This document shows, one piece after another, positions 7,444 to 16,604 of a DNA stretch of 64,000 bases. The translations under genes and the position numbers were made by a program. The DNA is from Prevotella sp. UBA5387 (lineage in GTDB: Bacteria; Bacteroidota; Bacteroidia; Bacteroidales; Bacteroidaceae). Every line of letters starts with the position of its first letter. The stretch's first letter is position 1. The stretch spans positions 1 to 64,000 of the forward strand of contig DHOP01000009.1 of the NCBI GenBank assembly GCA_002407775.1, read 5' to 3'. The notes beneath the pieces were generated by a model. It did not search any database. It saw only the letters and a list, made by a program, of their open reading frames with translations, and was not told where the DNA came from.

Positions 7444-8898
7444 ATGTCCAAGAAAAATATGTCTTATTATAGAAAACCAATCAGGCGAAGAAGTAATAGC
7501 GCATTGGTCGGTCCAACAGTAATTTTTGCTGACTTTCTGTTACTTAATCTACTATTTTTCTGCTTGATAGCTTTGAAGGGTCAGTTCGTACCGGATTTCT
7601 TTCTGACATACACAAAGATGACGGTTCTTGTGATGAATTTTTCAATGCTGATTGCCCAGTTCTTCTTTCGCACTATTGTACAACAGCGGTTGATTAGACG
7701 GTCGCACATCCTAACAAACACGTTCAGATTGGTCGTCACGCAGGTGGTCTTGATGTTTATTTCTATTCGATTACTATCTGATGGAGGTGGACTTTTTCGC
7801 TTCATGTTTGTCTTTGGCACATGTCTATACTTTGTGATTATCACATCAAGGTACTTTGAATATGTTTTTTTAAGAACTCTGCGAAGTCATGGGCATAATA
7901 TTGTGACTGTACTCTTTGTGGGCAATGATGCTTCATTAGCCAATCTTTATAACGACCTTACTCACTCATCAGCAATGGGATATAAGGTTTTAGGCTATTA
8001 TGCTGACCAACCCATGAAAAACGCTCCGAATCATCTAACGTATATAGGAGACATTGCTGCACTCAACTCTATGCTTGATGAATTGGACAAAGATCCACTT
8101 CTAGAGATGGGTGTCCAAGAACTTTTCTGCTCACTTCCGCACGATGAAGGTCGCGAAGTGAGACGAATCATGGAGTCGTGTGACAAGAATGTTGTACGAT
8201 TCTTTTACGTGCCGCGTACATTCGAGAGCTACGACCTGAATCTGAAAATTCAGAATTATGGAGAAAAAATCGTCTATACCAATCACCTTGAGCCTTTAAA
8301 CAGACCTATTAACAGGCTGAATAAACGTGCTTTCGATGTATGTTTTTCCTTGGGGGTGTGCCTCCTTCTATTACCAATAATTATCATTGTCGGCATCATC
8401 ATCAAACTACAAAGTCCTGGTCCTATATTTTTCAAACAAAAAAGGACAGGCATTGATGGACATACTTTTGCATGTTATAAGTTCCGTTCAATGCATGTTA
8501 ACAAAGATGCAGACAATGTTCAGGCCACTAAAGATGACCCACGAAAGTTCAGCTTCGGAAACTTCATGCGAAAAACAAATATCGATGAACTGCCTCAATT
8601 TTTCAATGTTCTAATCGGCGACATGAGTATTGTTGGCCCACGGCCGCACATGCTGCACCATACGGAGGTATATGGTAACCTTATTGAAAAGTATATGGTA
8701 AGGCATTTCTGCAAGCCTGGTATTACCGGATGGGCACAAGTGACGGGTTATCGTGGTGAGACCCAAGAATTGTGGCAGATGGAACAACGGGTCCAGAAAG
8801 ACATTTGGTATATCGAGCACTGGAGTGTGTGGCTCGATATAAAAATCATTCTTTTGACCATTAAAAGCGTCGTCATACCTGATAAGCATGCCTATTGA
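7444..8898 (+). CDS. Polyprenyl-phosphate sugar-1-phosphate transferase, WcaJ type
   Basis: This is an inner-membrane enzyme that starts surface-polysaccharide synthesis by moving a hexose-1-phosphate from a UDP-sugar to undecaprenyl phosphate. It has about four N-terminal membrane spans (residues 20-150), a Rossmann-like CoA-binding-like middle (VTVLFVGND), another span (VCFSLGVCLLLLPIIIIVGII), and the conserved catalytic domain with SPGPIFFKQKRTG, YKFRSM, TNIDELPQFFNVL, MSIVGPRPH and PGITGWAQV. I prefer the ATG at 7444, or 7459 (MSYYRKPIRRRS), over 7393. The gene stands alone, with no glycosyltransferase cluster nearby, and converges with PUL 1, sharing a bidirectional terminator at 9021-9060. 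The sugar specificity is unknown. Confidence 0.92.
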   Translation: MSKKNMSYYRKPIRRRSNSALVGPTVIFADFLLLNLLFFCLIALKGQFVPDFFLTYTKMTVLVMNFSMLIAQFFFRTIVQQRLIRRSHILTNTFRLVVTQVVLMFISIRLLSDGGGLFRFMFVFGTCLYFVIITSRYFEYVFLRTLRSHGHNIVTVLFVGNDASLANLYNDLTHSSAMGYKVLGYYADQPMKNAPNHLTYIGDIAALNSMLDELDKDPLLEMGVQELFCSLPHDEGREVRRIMESCDKNVVRFFYVPRTFESYDLNLKIQNYGEKIVYTNHLEPLNRPINRLNKRAFDVCFSLGVCLLLLPIIIIVGIIIKLQSPGPIFFKQKRTGIDGHTFACYKFRSMHVNKDADNVQATKDDPRKFSFGNFMRKTNIDELPQFFNVLIGDMSIVGPRPHMLHHTEVYGNLIEKYMVRHFCKPGITGWAQVTGYRGETQELWQMEQRVQKDIWYIEHWSVWLDIKIILLTIKSVVIPDKHAY

Positions 8899-9020
8899 TA
8901 ATCGCTAAGCTAAGTGGGTATAGTTACAAATATTTTTTGCATACCTTATCAATAGGGATTACAGCTAAAATGTTAGAATAAGTCACTGAGAAACGAATTA
9001 AATCATATACTCAAAAACAA

Positions 9021-9060
9021 ATATCGGCCCGACAAAACATATGTTTTGTCGGGCCGATAT
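9021..9060. terminator. 40-bp perfect palindrome, bidirectional terminator
   Basis: The left half, ATATCGGCCCGACAAAACAT, and its exact reverse complement make a 40-bp palindrome without mismatch, centred at 9040/9041. It lies between the convergent genes ending at 8898 and 9080. A-rich and T-rich flanks (CAAAAACAA before, TTATTTATT after) suit termination on both strands. Confidence 0.85.
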
Positions 9061-9079
9061 TTATTTATTGTGCAAGAAA

Positions 9080-11539
9080 TTATTTCAGTGACCATTCAAA
9101 GATGCCACAAGAATACTTCTCTGGTTGGATAACATTGAGCCGAACGGCCTTGGTTGACACTGCATCGAAGTTAGCAGTGCAAGGTTGCCCCTTCTTCAAA
9201 GGATACTGGTCAACATGGTTTACCGGTTTCCATGCACCGTTTTTGTCTTGGTATTCAATAGTCCAAGAATCAGGGACTTTGCATCCTCCCCAAGGCTGAT
9301 CATCAAACCAATAGACTGTTGCAATGCTCACCGATTTAGCCTCGGGAAAAGTATATACTACCCATTGTGTGCCACCCTGCTTAGGCCACCAGTGGAAATA
9401 GGGAATTGTGCGGTCGTTCTCATCTGCCGGTACAAGTCCATCGGCAATGCTTTGAATGGACCTTGAATGGTTGGAAGAGGTAATTTTGGCTTCTGAAGCC
9501 ATAGTCGGCGGTGTTGCGGGACGAGTTGCAGACACATTCTTTGGCATCCAAACCTTCATATTCCCACTACCTCTATGGCACCAGGCAAAGTAAGGAATGA
9601 GTTTCAACGACACATTATTGGTGGTTAAATTACCAGACTTGTCATAAGCCAGAGTCTGTGCTGTAGTACTCAGAGTCGTTAGGTTCTGACCTTGGTAGAG
9701 TGTGAGCTTAGACTTCTCTGCATCTGCAATGAAGCCATTGTATGCCAACTGTCCCATTGAGAACTGAGGATTCTGATTAAGCAAAAGGCTCTGTATGTTG
9801 AAGTCATTGTCTGCCCATTCGGCGCAATAGACTATAGGGCCTCGCTCGAAACTCACCTGTCCGCGGTCGGCTTCAACCTTGTTGTTGGCAACGACCGTTC
9901 TAACTTCCATGTCGAAATGCAAGCTTACCATGTCACCCTTCTTCCATTTACGAGTGATAGTATAGTAACCATCATTAGTTACAGAGCCTTCCACAGGCTT
10001 ACCATTCACCATAATCTGATATGAGGGACGCTTGCCATCATTATAATAATAAAGATCTGAGGGGACCGGTTGTCCCTGTACCCATCCTGGGATACGAATC
10101 TTCAGCCCAAAGTTTCCTGCCTTGTTTTGGTCAATGCGAATATTAACATCGCCGGCCCAGGGATAATTGGTGGTCTGTGTTAGACGTACATTGCGTCCAT
10201 TAACATTCACATCTGCCGAGTTGGCGAGGAAAAGATTGATATAGAGATTGTTGTCTTTGGAGGCATAAACATATCCAGGCAATGAAGGAAGGAAGCGGCA
10301 AATGTTACTTGGGCAGCAGGCGCAACCAAACCAAGGCTGCCTTTGGTGCTGGCCCATGCTTTCCAAAGGGTTGGGGTAAAAGAAACCACCGCCATCCATA
10401 GACACGCCCGAGATCAGTCCGTTGTATAGTGTTCGTTCCAACACATCATAATATTTGCTTTCACCATGAAGAAGGAAAAGACGATAATTTACATATACAT
10501 TACCGATGGCAGCACATGTCTCGCAATAGGCACTCATGTTGGGCAGCTCATAGTTCTTACCAAAAGCTTCTCCGCTTCCTGTTGCACCGATACCACCTGT
10601 GATATAGAGTTTCTTGCCAACGATGTTGTCCCAGATGCGATCTATAGCATGAATATAATTGGAATCGCCAGTAAGTGCAGCCACGTCGGCCATACCCGAA
10701 TACATATAAGCGGCACGCACGGCATGGCCAACAGCCTCGTCTTGGTCTATCACCGTCTCGTGACTTTGTGAGTAATCTTGCTTGATAGTCGTTTTTCCAC
10801 GATAGTCAAGGAAGAACTTTGCTTCGTCAAGATACTTCTTTTCGCCTGTAGCGAGGTAAAGTTTGCACAATGCCATCTCTGCAATCTGATGTCCTGGCAC
10901 CACACAAGCCTGCCCTGGATTAGGACCAACCTCACGTACCACACAGTCTGCATAGCGCTTTGCTATGTTCAAAAACTTTGTACTGCCTGTAGCTTGCCAA
11001 TGCGCCACGGCTCCCTCCACCATGTGGCCGAGGTTGTATAGCTCATGACTCAAGTCCTCTTCTTTGCTCCAACGCTTGTCGCCAGCCCATGGATGAGGGT
11101 GCTTAGGGTTCTGAGTGCGTGCAGTATATAGATAACCATCAGGCTCCTGAGCCTTAGCTACGATATTAAGCACGGAATCGATATAAGCTTTCAACTTGGC
11201 ATCGGGATAGGTCTGTAGGATATAGCTAGCCCCCTCTATCGTCTTGTAAACATCAGTGTCATCAAAGGAATAGGGCATCAGCTTGGCTACATCGTAGCTC
11301 TCGCTTGGGCTTGCTGCGCGCTCGAAGTTCTTATAACGACCTTCAGACTCGCACTTGCTAAAAGCTAGAGGGATAGTGACTTTGCGAGAGGTCTCAAGTC
11401 GTTGTCCCCAGAAACTGTTGTTTGCCACTTTCACAGAGGTAAATGGAACCGGAGTGATGGGATAACCACCGCCTCGTTTCTGAGCAACTCCCATAGTGGC
11501 GATGGCAACTACCATCAAAGTTAAAATTATTCGTTTCAT
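9080..11539 (-). CDS. GH127 family glycoside hydrolase (predicted beta-L-arabinofuranosidase)
   Basis: This 819-residue secreted enzyme has a signal peptide ending near VAQ. The start at 11539 begins exactly at the signal peptide; an upstream ATG (11605) would add a charged 22-residue tail and is less likely. The catalytic and metal site of GH127 is complete: Glu324 in GEAFG, Glu340 and Cys342 in ETCAAIGN, and Cys406, Cys408 and Cys409 in FGCACCPSN. These match Glu322, Glu338, Cys340, Cys415, Cys417 and Cys418 of the characterised HypBA1, with Cys408 as the nucleophile. A C-terminal beta-sandwich of about 90 residues (SVSIATVYWFDDQPWGGCKVPDSW) looks like an F5/8C-type sugar-binding domain. 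It has a paralogue at 14129 in the same PUL. Confidence 0.9.
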   Translation of the reverse strand: MKRIILTLMVVAIATMGVAQKRGGGYPITPVPFTSVKVANNSFWGQRLETSRKVTIPLAFSKCESEGRYKNFERAASPSESYDVAKLMPYSFDDTDVYKTIEGASYILQTYPDAKLKAYIDSVLNIVAKAQEPDGYLYTARTQNPKHPHPWAGDKRWSKEEDLSHELYNLGHMVEGAVAHWQATGSTKFLNIAKRYADCVVREVGPNPGQACVVPGHQIAEMALCKLYLATGEKKYLDEAKFFLDYRGKTTIKQDYSQSHETVIDQDEAVGHAVRAAYMYSGMADVAALTGDSNYIHAIDRIWDNIVGKKLYITGGIGATGSGEAFGKNYELPNMSAYCETCAAIGNVYVNYRLFLLHGESKYYDVLERTLYNGLISGVSMDGGGFFYPNPLESMGQHQRQPWFGCACCPSNICRFLPSLPGYVYASKDNNLYINLFLANSADVNVNGRNVRLTQTTNYPWAGDVNIRIDQNKAGNFGLKIRIPGWVQGQPVPSDLYYYNDGKRPSYQIMVNGKPVEGSVTNDGYYTITRKWKKGDMVSLHFDMEVRTVVANNKVEADRGQVSFERGPIVYCAEWADNDFNIQSLLLNQNPQFSMGQLAYNGFIADAEKSKLTLYQGQNLTTLSTTAQTLAYDKSGNLTTNNVSLKLIPYFAWCHRGSGNMKVWMPKNVSATRPATPPTMASEAKITSSNHSRSIQSIADGLVPADENDRTIPYFHWWPKQGGTQWVVYTFPEAKSVSIATVYWFDDQPWGGCKVPDSWTIEYQDKNGAWKPVNHVDQYPLKKGQPCTANFDAVSTKAVRLNVIQPEKYSCGIFEWSLK

Positions 11540-11929
11540 TTGTCGTTTGGGTTTTATGATTGTTTTTGTTTTTCGTATTATTTCTACCATTTTGGAAGAT
11601 TTCAAGTATCTGATATTTAGTCGATAAACGTCGTGCTGTTATCTTTTTGAGACATCTTAGAATTCAATATTCAAGTTATTGCAAGGCAATGTGGTCGTGA
11701 AAAGATCATATTGGCATTGTAATTCAAATTGATTCACCACGTAATTCAAATTGATTCACATTGTAATTCAAATTGTTTCACTCAGTGATTCAATTTGAAT
11801 CACGACATGAAAGGCAGTAATCATGACACCAAAGAATATCAAACGCAAGCGCTGCAAAAATCATTTACACCATGGCAGGGTAATAATAGTTGCTATATGC
11901 CCCATCTATCCCACCTCATGGCTTATATG
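11540..11929. other. Intergenic region with TGAWTCA array B
   Basis: This lies between two minus-strand PUL genes. It contains repeat array B (11722-11809) and no credible gene. I found no clear -33/-7 pair for the GH127 gene, which may be read from the GH97 promoter or from a promoter I cannot see. Confidence 0.5.
11722..11809 (+). repeat. 22-bp-period TGAWTCA array B (4 units)
   Basis: Four 22-bp units start at 11722, 11744, 11766 and 11788. The first three carry ATTCAAATTGWTTCAC. The last carries ATTCAATTTGAATCAC and, with the preceding GTG, makes the 19-bp inverted repeat GTGATTCAATTTGAATCAC with perfect 9-bp arms. It lies between two co-directional genes of PUL 1. Confidence 0.9.
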
Positions 11930-13903
11930 TTATCTAGTTGAAGGCGCGATAACGACCACAGCTCCACCGCCAGAGGCAAGATGTAAGTCGAGCTTTGAAC
12001 CTCGAGAAACAGTCTTTTTGCTGAGCTTATAGTCCTCGGCATTATGGTCAGCATTAATGCCATCAGCGAGAACGGAAGCTCCAAAGCGCACGTTCTCAGG
12101 TAGGAAGTCAAGATTGATAGTCACATCGCGTGCCTCCCAGTTGGTCATTGCGCCGATATAATATATCCCGTTTCTCTCACGTAGGCTGACGATGTATTGT
12201 CCTATCTCACCTTGAAGGATGCGTGTGCGGTCATAAACAGTAGGCAGGGCGGAGAGAAAAGAAGTATATTCAGGCTCGGCTTCATAGCATGTGGGGGCAT
12301 CAGCTAGCATGGTAAAAGGTGAGTCATAGACGACATACATAGCAGTTTGGTGCGCGCGCGTACCCTGACTGACTGGCTTGGAATAGCTTTTCACCCAGTC
12401 GTTCTTTGTTCCGTTCCGCATGGCACCCGGTGTGTAGTCCACCGATCCCGCCATCATTCGGATGTAAGGGAAGGTTACATCATAGCGTGGATGATCATTG
12501 CTAAGCGATCCCCACTTCACTTCCTCCATTCCGAAAACACTTTCATAATTAAGTACATTAGGATAAGTGCGGTTCAAACCGGCAGGCGTATAGATACCGT
12601 GGAGGTCGAGCAACAAGTGGTTACGAGCAGTGCAATCAGCCAATCGCTCCACCATTTCCACTGCTGTCTGGTCGTTGCGATCCATGAAGTCCACTTTAAA
12701 GCCCTTTATTCCCATGTCAGCGTAATGCTTGCAGACCGTCTCCAGTTGTTCGTCCATTACGTTGAACACTGACCACAATACAATGCCTACTCCGTGTTGA
12801 CGACCATAGTCGATGAGTACGGGCAGGTCAATAGCCTCCACCGGGTGCATAATGTCACCGCTCTTGGCATCATACCACCCTTCATCAAGAATGATATATT
12901 CCAGGCCTTCCTTAGCAGCAAAATCGATAAAATACTTATAAGTCTCAGTATTCATGCCCGCTTTGAAGTTCACCCCCTTAAGATTCCAGTCGTTCCACCA
13001 ATCCCATGCTACCTTGCCCGGCTTGATCCAGTCAGTACTTCCTACCTTGTTGGGTGTGGCCAATGCATACACTAAGTTGTTTGTGGGCATGTCTACATCC
13101 TTTTTTGTCACGGCAAATATTCTCCAAGGATACTGTTGTGGTCCCGTCGTGCGGGCTATGTATGGTTCTGTAGAGTCTACATATGTCATACTACGCCATT
13201 GGTAGCGCGCCATGGTCTTGGGGTAAGGAGCGAAAGTGGCGGTTAGCGCATCACCGTCTGCACGTACAAACATTCCTGGGTAATGACTGACGTCACTCTC
13301 CAGGAGGGTTAGCTTTGCCGGTCCACAGTCCACCGTGGCAGGCAGAAAAGCTATCTGCTGGCGAGCCGTATCGAGGGTGGTCTCATGATAGATATTTTGG
13401 AACGCCATGGCAAAGGGCTTGTCCTTGTTGGTTGAGTAGCTAAGCCAAGCCTTGTGATTACGGCCAAATTGATAATTACCCAACTCATTCTCAATAGTGA
13501 TGGGCTGGCGTCCCGTGTAATAAAACCTGTAGGCTGCCCCTTCGTTGTAGGCACGAACAAGAAGTCCAAAGTTATTATTAAGCTTTAGGCGAAGCTCATT
13601 TGCCTCCGCCTGAAACTCGTTTTGGCGATAGAATGGAGCCATGATTCGCTCATTAATGTATCGAGGCTTGGAGGCAGAGACACGACGATTGCCACCAATT
13701 ATGGTTCCATCGGTCAGTCTCATTCCTATGAGAGACGTACCCATAAGCTCATGTCCATCCAACCACAATTGAAATGTAAGTTCTTCGCCTGTGCCGACGA
13801 TAGCTTCGAGCCGCCCATTAGGCGATTTTATAGTGAAGTCTTTGGCAGAAAGTTGAAAACTTAACGATAGAAATAGAAGGCTGATTAGTGTTTTGATCTT
13901 CAT
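11930..13903 (-). CDS. GH97 family glycoside hydrolase, retaining (alpha-galactosidase-like) type
   Basis: This 657-residue secreted enzyme has a signal peptide to about residue 20 (LSA). The order is an N-terminal beta-super-sandwich, a (beta/alpha)8 barrel (WDWWNDWNLKGVNFKAGMN, YIILDEGWYDAKSGD, GIVLWSVFNV), and a C-terminal sheet domain. KVDFMDRNDQ places Asp405 where the retaining GH97 alpha-galactosidase BtGH97b has its nucleophile Asp415; inverting SusB-type alpha-glucosidases use two Glu residues as base instead. So I predict a retaining alpha-galactosidase, or an enzyme for another alpha-linked sugar. Its own Bacteroidetes promoter lies at 13928-13957, divergent from the GH127-susC-susD operon. 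Confidence 0.9.
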   Translation of the reverse strand: MKIKTLISLLFLSLSFQLSAKDFTIKSPNGRLEAIVGTGEELTFQLWLDGHELMGTSLIGMRLTDGTIIGGNRRVSASKPRYINERIMAPFYRQNEFQAEANELRLKLNNNFGLLVRAYNEGAAYRFYYTGRQPITIENELGNYQFGRNHKAWLSYSTNKDKPFAMAFQNIYHETTLDTARQQIAFLPATVDCGPAKLTLLESDVSHYPGMFVRADGDALTATFAPYPKTMARYQWRSMTYVDSTEPYIARTTGPQQYPWRIFAVTKKDVDMPTNNLVYALATPNKVGSTDWIKPGKVAWDWWNDWNLKGVNFKAGMNTETYKYFIDFAAKEGLEYIILDEGWYDAKSGDIMHPVEAIDLPVLIDYGRQHGVGIVLWSVFNVMDEQLETVCKHYADMGIKGFKVDFMDRNDQTAVEMVERLADCTARNHLLLDLHGIYTPAGLNRTYPNVLNYESVFGMEEVKWGSLSNDHPRYDVTFPYIRMMAGSVDYTPGAMRNGTKNDWVKSYSKPVSQGTRAHQTAMYVVYDSPFTMLADAPTCYEAEPEYTSFLSALPTVYDRTRILQGEIGQYIVSLRERNGIYYIGAMTNWEARDVTINLDFLPENVRFGASVLADGINADHNAEDYKLSKKTVSRGSKLDLHLASGGGAVVVIAPSTR

Positions 13904-13927
13904 AACAACGGTGTTATCTAATTATTA

Positions 13928-13957
13928 CAAAGATAATGTTTTTCGAATGTAAACGAT
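13928..13957 (-). promoter_or_regulatory. Promoter of the GH97 gene
   Basis: TATCTTTG on the minus strand (13935-13928) matches the -7 consensus. A TTTAC-like -33 element lies near 13955-13951. The start codon is 25 bp downstream. Confidence 0.6.
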
Positions 13958-14128
13958 ACTAAAATCGTATTTACTGCTAAAACAATTGTCTAAAATTAGG
14001 TTAAAAAATAAAGTTCTGGACTTTTCTGATATGCAATTGGACAAATCTTTCAGAGGTTTTTTAAAGATTTACTTTACTTTGCTATAATATCAAACGAAAC
14101 ATCAAATAAACAATTAATACGGTAGAAA

Positions 14129-16567
14129 ATGTCTAAGCAAACATTACTATTGGCAGCTGCTTTCATGATGACAACATCAGTCGTGGATGCATCCACAGCG
14201 CCTAAAAACAATGTCAAGTCGAGTAGCCCCATCGTCGAAGTGCCTTTCACAAATGTACATTTAAATGACATCTTTTGGTTACCACGAATCGAAAACAATC
14301 GGACAGTATCCATCCCCTCTGCCTTTCGCGAATGTGAGAAGAACGGAAGGTTTGACAACTTTGCAATAGCAGGTGGCCTGAAAAAGGGTGAGCATCGCGG
14401 TGATTTCTCTTTCGATGACACCGACCCATATAAGGTTATTGAGGGAGCAAGCTACTCGTTGGCCGTACATTATGATCCCAAACTTGATCATTACCTTGAC
14501 TCCGTGATTGCCATCATTGCCTCAGCGCAAGAGTCTGATGGCTATCTCACCACGTGTGTTACTAATAAGTGCTACCGTCTTTCGGGATGGTGGGGTACAC
14601 ATAAATGGGAGAAAATCAATAGCCATGAGCTCTATAACAGTGGGCATCTCATTGAGTCGGCAGTAGCACATTATAAGGCAACGGGAAAGAAAAATTTCCT
14701 CAACGTAGCAATTAAGAATGCTGACCTTGTATGCAAGACCTTTGGGCCAGAGCCCAACCAGATTCATCGTCCTTCCGGCCACCCAATTGTGGAGATGGCG
14801 TTATGCAAGCTGTATAAGGTGACTGGCAATCAAAAGTACCTGCAAACCGCTAAATATTTTGTGGAGGAGACTGGCCGAGGAACGGATGGTCACAGGCTTA
14901 ACGAGTATTCACAAGACCATAAACCCATTTTGCAACAGGATGAAATCGTTGGTCATGCGGTTCGTGCGGGTTATCTCTATAGTGGCGTTGCTGATGTGGC
15001 TTCATTGACACACGACTCCGCATACTTCCATGCTTTGGAGCGGATTTGGAACAACATGGCAGGCAAGAAGCTATATATAACAGGCGGAATTGGTAGCCGA
15101 GCACAGGGCGAAGGGTTCGGACCAAACTACGAACTCAACAATATGACGGGCTATCTGGAGACCTGTGCAAGCATTGCCAATGTATTTTGGAACTATCGTA
15201 TGTTCTTGGCCACCGGTGATTCCAAATATGTAGATGTTTATGAACGTGCGCTCTATAATGGTGTGCTCAGTGGTGTAAGCCTTAGCGGGGACCACTTTTT
15301 CTATGACAATCCCCTGGAAAGCATGGGACAGCACTCGCGTCAAAGGTGGTTTGGATGTGCTTGTTGCCCCGGCAATGTCACACGATTTGTAGCCAGTGTA
15401 CCACAATATCAATACGCTAAGCAAGGCAATGATATCTTTGTCAACCTATATATTCAAGGTGAGGCAGATGTTGATGGCGTGAAAATAACCCAGACCACCG
15501 ACTATCCTTGGCAAGGAAACATAAAGGTGAACATAGCCCCGAAACGAAGTAAGCGATTTGCAATGAAGTTTCGCATACCGGGATGGGCACGTCAATGGCC
15601 TGTAGGCACCAACCTGTATCAATATGTAGACGGTGAGAAGACGTGGAGCATAAAAGTGAATGGTCAAGAAGTGGCTACCGATTTGGACAATGGCTATGTA
15701 GTCATTGATCGCAAATGGAATCGTGGTGACCGAGTAGAAATAGCATTGCCGATGGATGTTCGCCGCATAAAAGCCAATGATAATGTTGAAGACGATCATG
15801 GGAAACTGACCTTGGAACGTGGCCCTGTGGTTTATTGCCTTGAGGGGCAAGATCAGCAAGATAGTTCTGTATTCAATAAAGTGATTATACGCAGTGCGCC
15901 AATCAATGCTAAATATCGTACTGACAAACTCAATGGTATAGTTGAGTTAACGGGAACTGCGGAGCAATTGGAACAGGATGGGACAGTGCACAATGTACCT
16001 TTCTGTGCCATTCCATACAGCACTTGGAACAATAGAGGCTCTGATCAGATGGAGGTTTGGATACCCGAGACACCTTCAGCAGCTCATGTTAAGCCTCAGC
16101 CTACTATTGCTAGCCGCGCCGATACTCGCGTCAATCGTGCGGCCATTCAACAGGATGCACCCGAAACAGCTATCTCTGAAGGAGGTGCATGGGGTGTTAA
16201 CGACCAGTGGGAGCCTAAACGTAGTAGCGACACTAGTAAGCCTTACCATTACTGGTGGCTCAAGAGGGGAACACCGCAGAGCATCGCTTACGAGTTTGAC
16301 CGTCCCTATACAGTGAGCAATGTACAAGTTTATTGGCTAGACTTTGACCATTATGATGGCAACTTCCGTGTACCCGAGTACTGGAAACTCTATTACAAGG
16401 ATGAGGCAGGAACATGGAAAGAAGTGGAAAACCACTCCGCTTATGGGTGCGAGAAGGATAAGTACAATAGCGTGGATTTCACTTCAGTGACCACAACAGG
16501 ACTGCGGATTGTCGCCAAGCTACAAGGGAGCGAGTCTGGAGGGGTGATCGAATGGAAGGTAAACTAA
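14129..16567 (+). CDS. GH127 family glycoside hydrolase, second paralogue
   Basis: This is an 812-residue secreted enzyme with a signal peptide ending near DAS. The GH127 catalytic set is intact: Glu328 in GEGFG, Glu344 and Cys346 in ETCASIAN, and Cys410, Cys412 and Cys413 in FGCACCPGN. The C-terminal beta-sandwich (VSNVQVYWLDFDHYDGNFRVPEYW) is like that of the 9080 gene. The family cleaves beta-L-arabinofuranosides, and some relatives act on other sugars. It is the first gene of a GH127-susC-susD operon, 37 bp before susC. A weak -7-like TTACTTTG sits at 14074-14081. Two GH127 enzymes in one PUL suggest two linkages or positions in an arabinose-bearing glycan. Confidence 0.92.
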   Translation: MSKQTLLLAAAFMMTTSVVDASTAPKNNVKSSSPIVEVPFTNVHLNDIFWLPRIENNRTVSIPSAFRECEKNGRFDNFAIAGGLKKGEHRGDFSFDDTDPYKVIEGASYSLAVHYDPKLDHYLDSVIAIIASAQESDGYLTTCVTNKCYRLSGWWGTHKWEKINSHELYNSGHLIESAVAHYKATGKKNFLNVAIKNADLVCKTFGPEPNQIHRPSGHPIVEMALCKLYKVTGNQKYLQTAKYFVEETGRGTDGHRLNEYSQDHKPILQQDEIVGHAVRAGYLYSGVADVASLTHDSAYFHALERIWNNMAGKKLYITGGIGSRAQGEGFGPNYELNNMTGYLETCASIANVFWNYRMFLATGDSKYVDVYERALYNGVLSGVSLSGDHFFYDNPLESMGQHSRQRWFGCACCPGNVTRFVASVPQYQYAKQGNDIFVNLYIQGEADVDGVKITQTTDYPWQGNIKVNIAPKRSKRFAMKFRIPGWARQWPVGTNLYQYVDGEKTWSIKVNGQEVATDLDNGYVVIDRKWNRGDRVEIALPMDVRRIKANDNVEDDHGKLTLERGPVVYCLEGQDQQDSSVFNKVIIRSAPINAKYRTDKLNGIVELTGTAEQLEQDGTVHNVPFCAIPYSTWNNRGSDQMEVWIPETPSAAHVKPQPTIASRADTRVNRAAIQQDAPETAISEGGAWGVNDQWEPKRSSDTSKPYHYWWLKRGTPQSIAYEFDRPYTVSNVQVYWLDFDHYDGNFRVPEYWKLYYKDEAGTWKEVENHSAYGCEKDKYNSVDFTSVTTTGLRIVAKLQGSESGGVIEWKVN

Positions 16568-16604
16568 CTAATATTATCATCAAAAAATCTTTTAAAAAAC
16601 TATC

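Noticed and set aside
11722..11809. The arrays as ordinary rho-independent terminators
   Set aside because: They have several boxes on a fixed period, lack a consistent T-tract, and occur in divergent and promoter regions as well as after genes.
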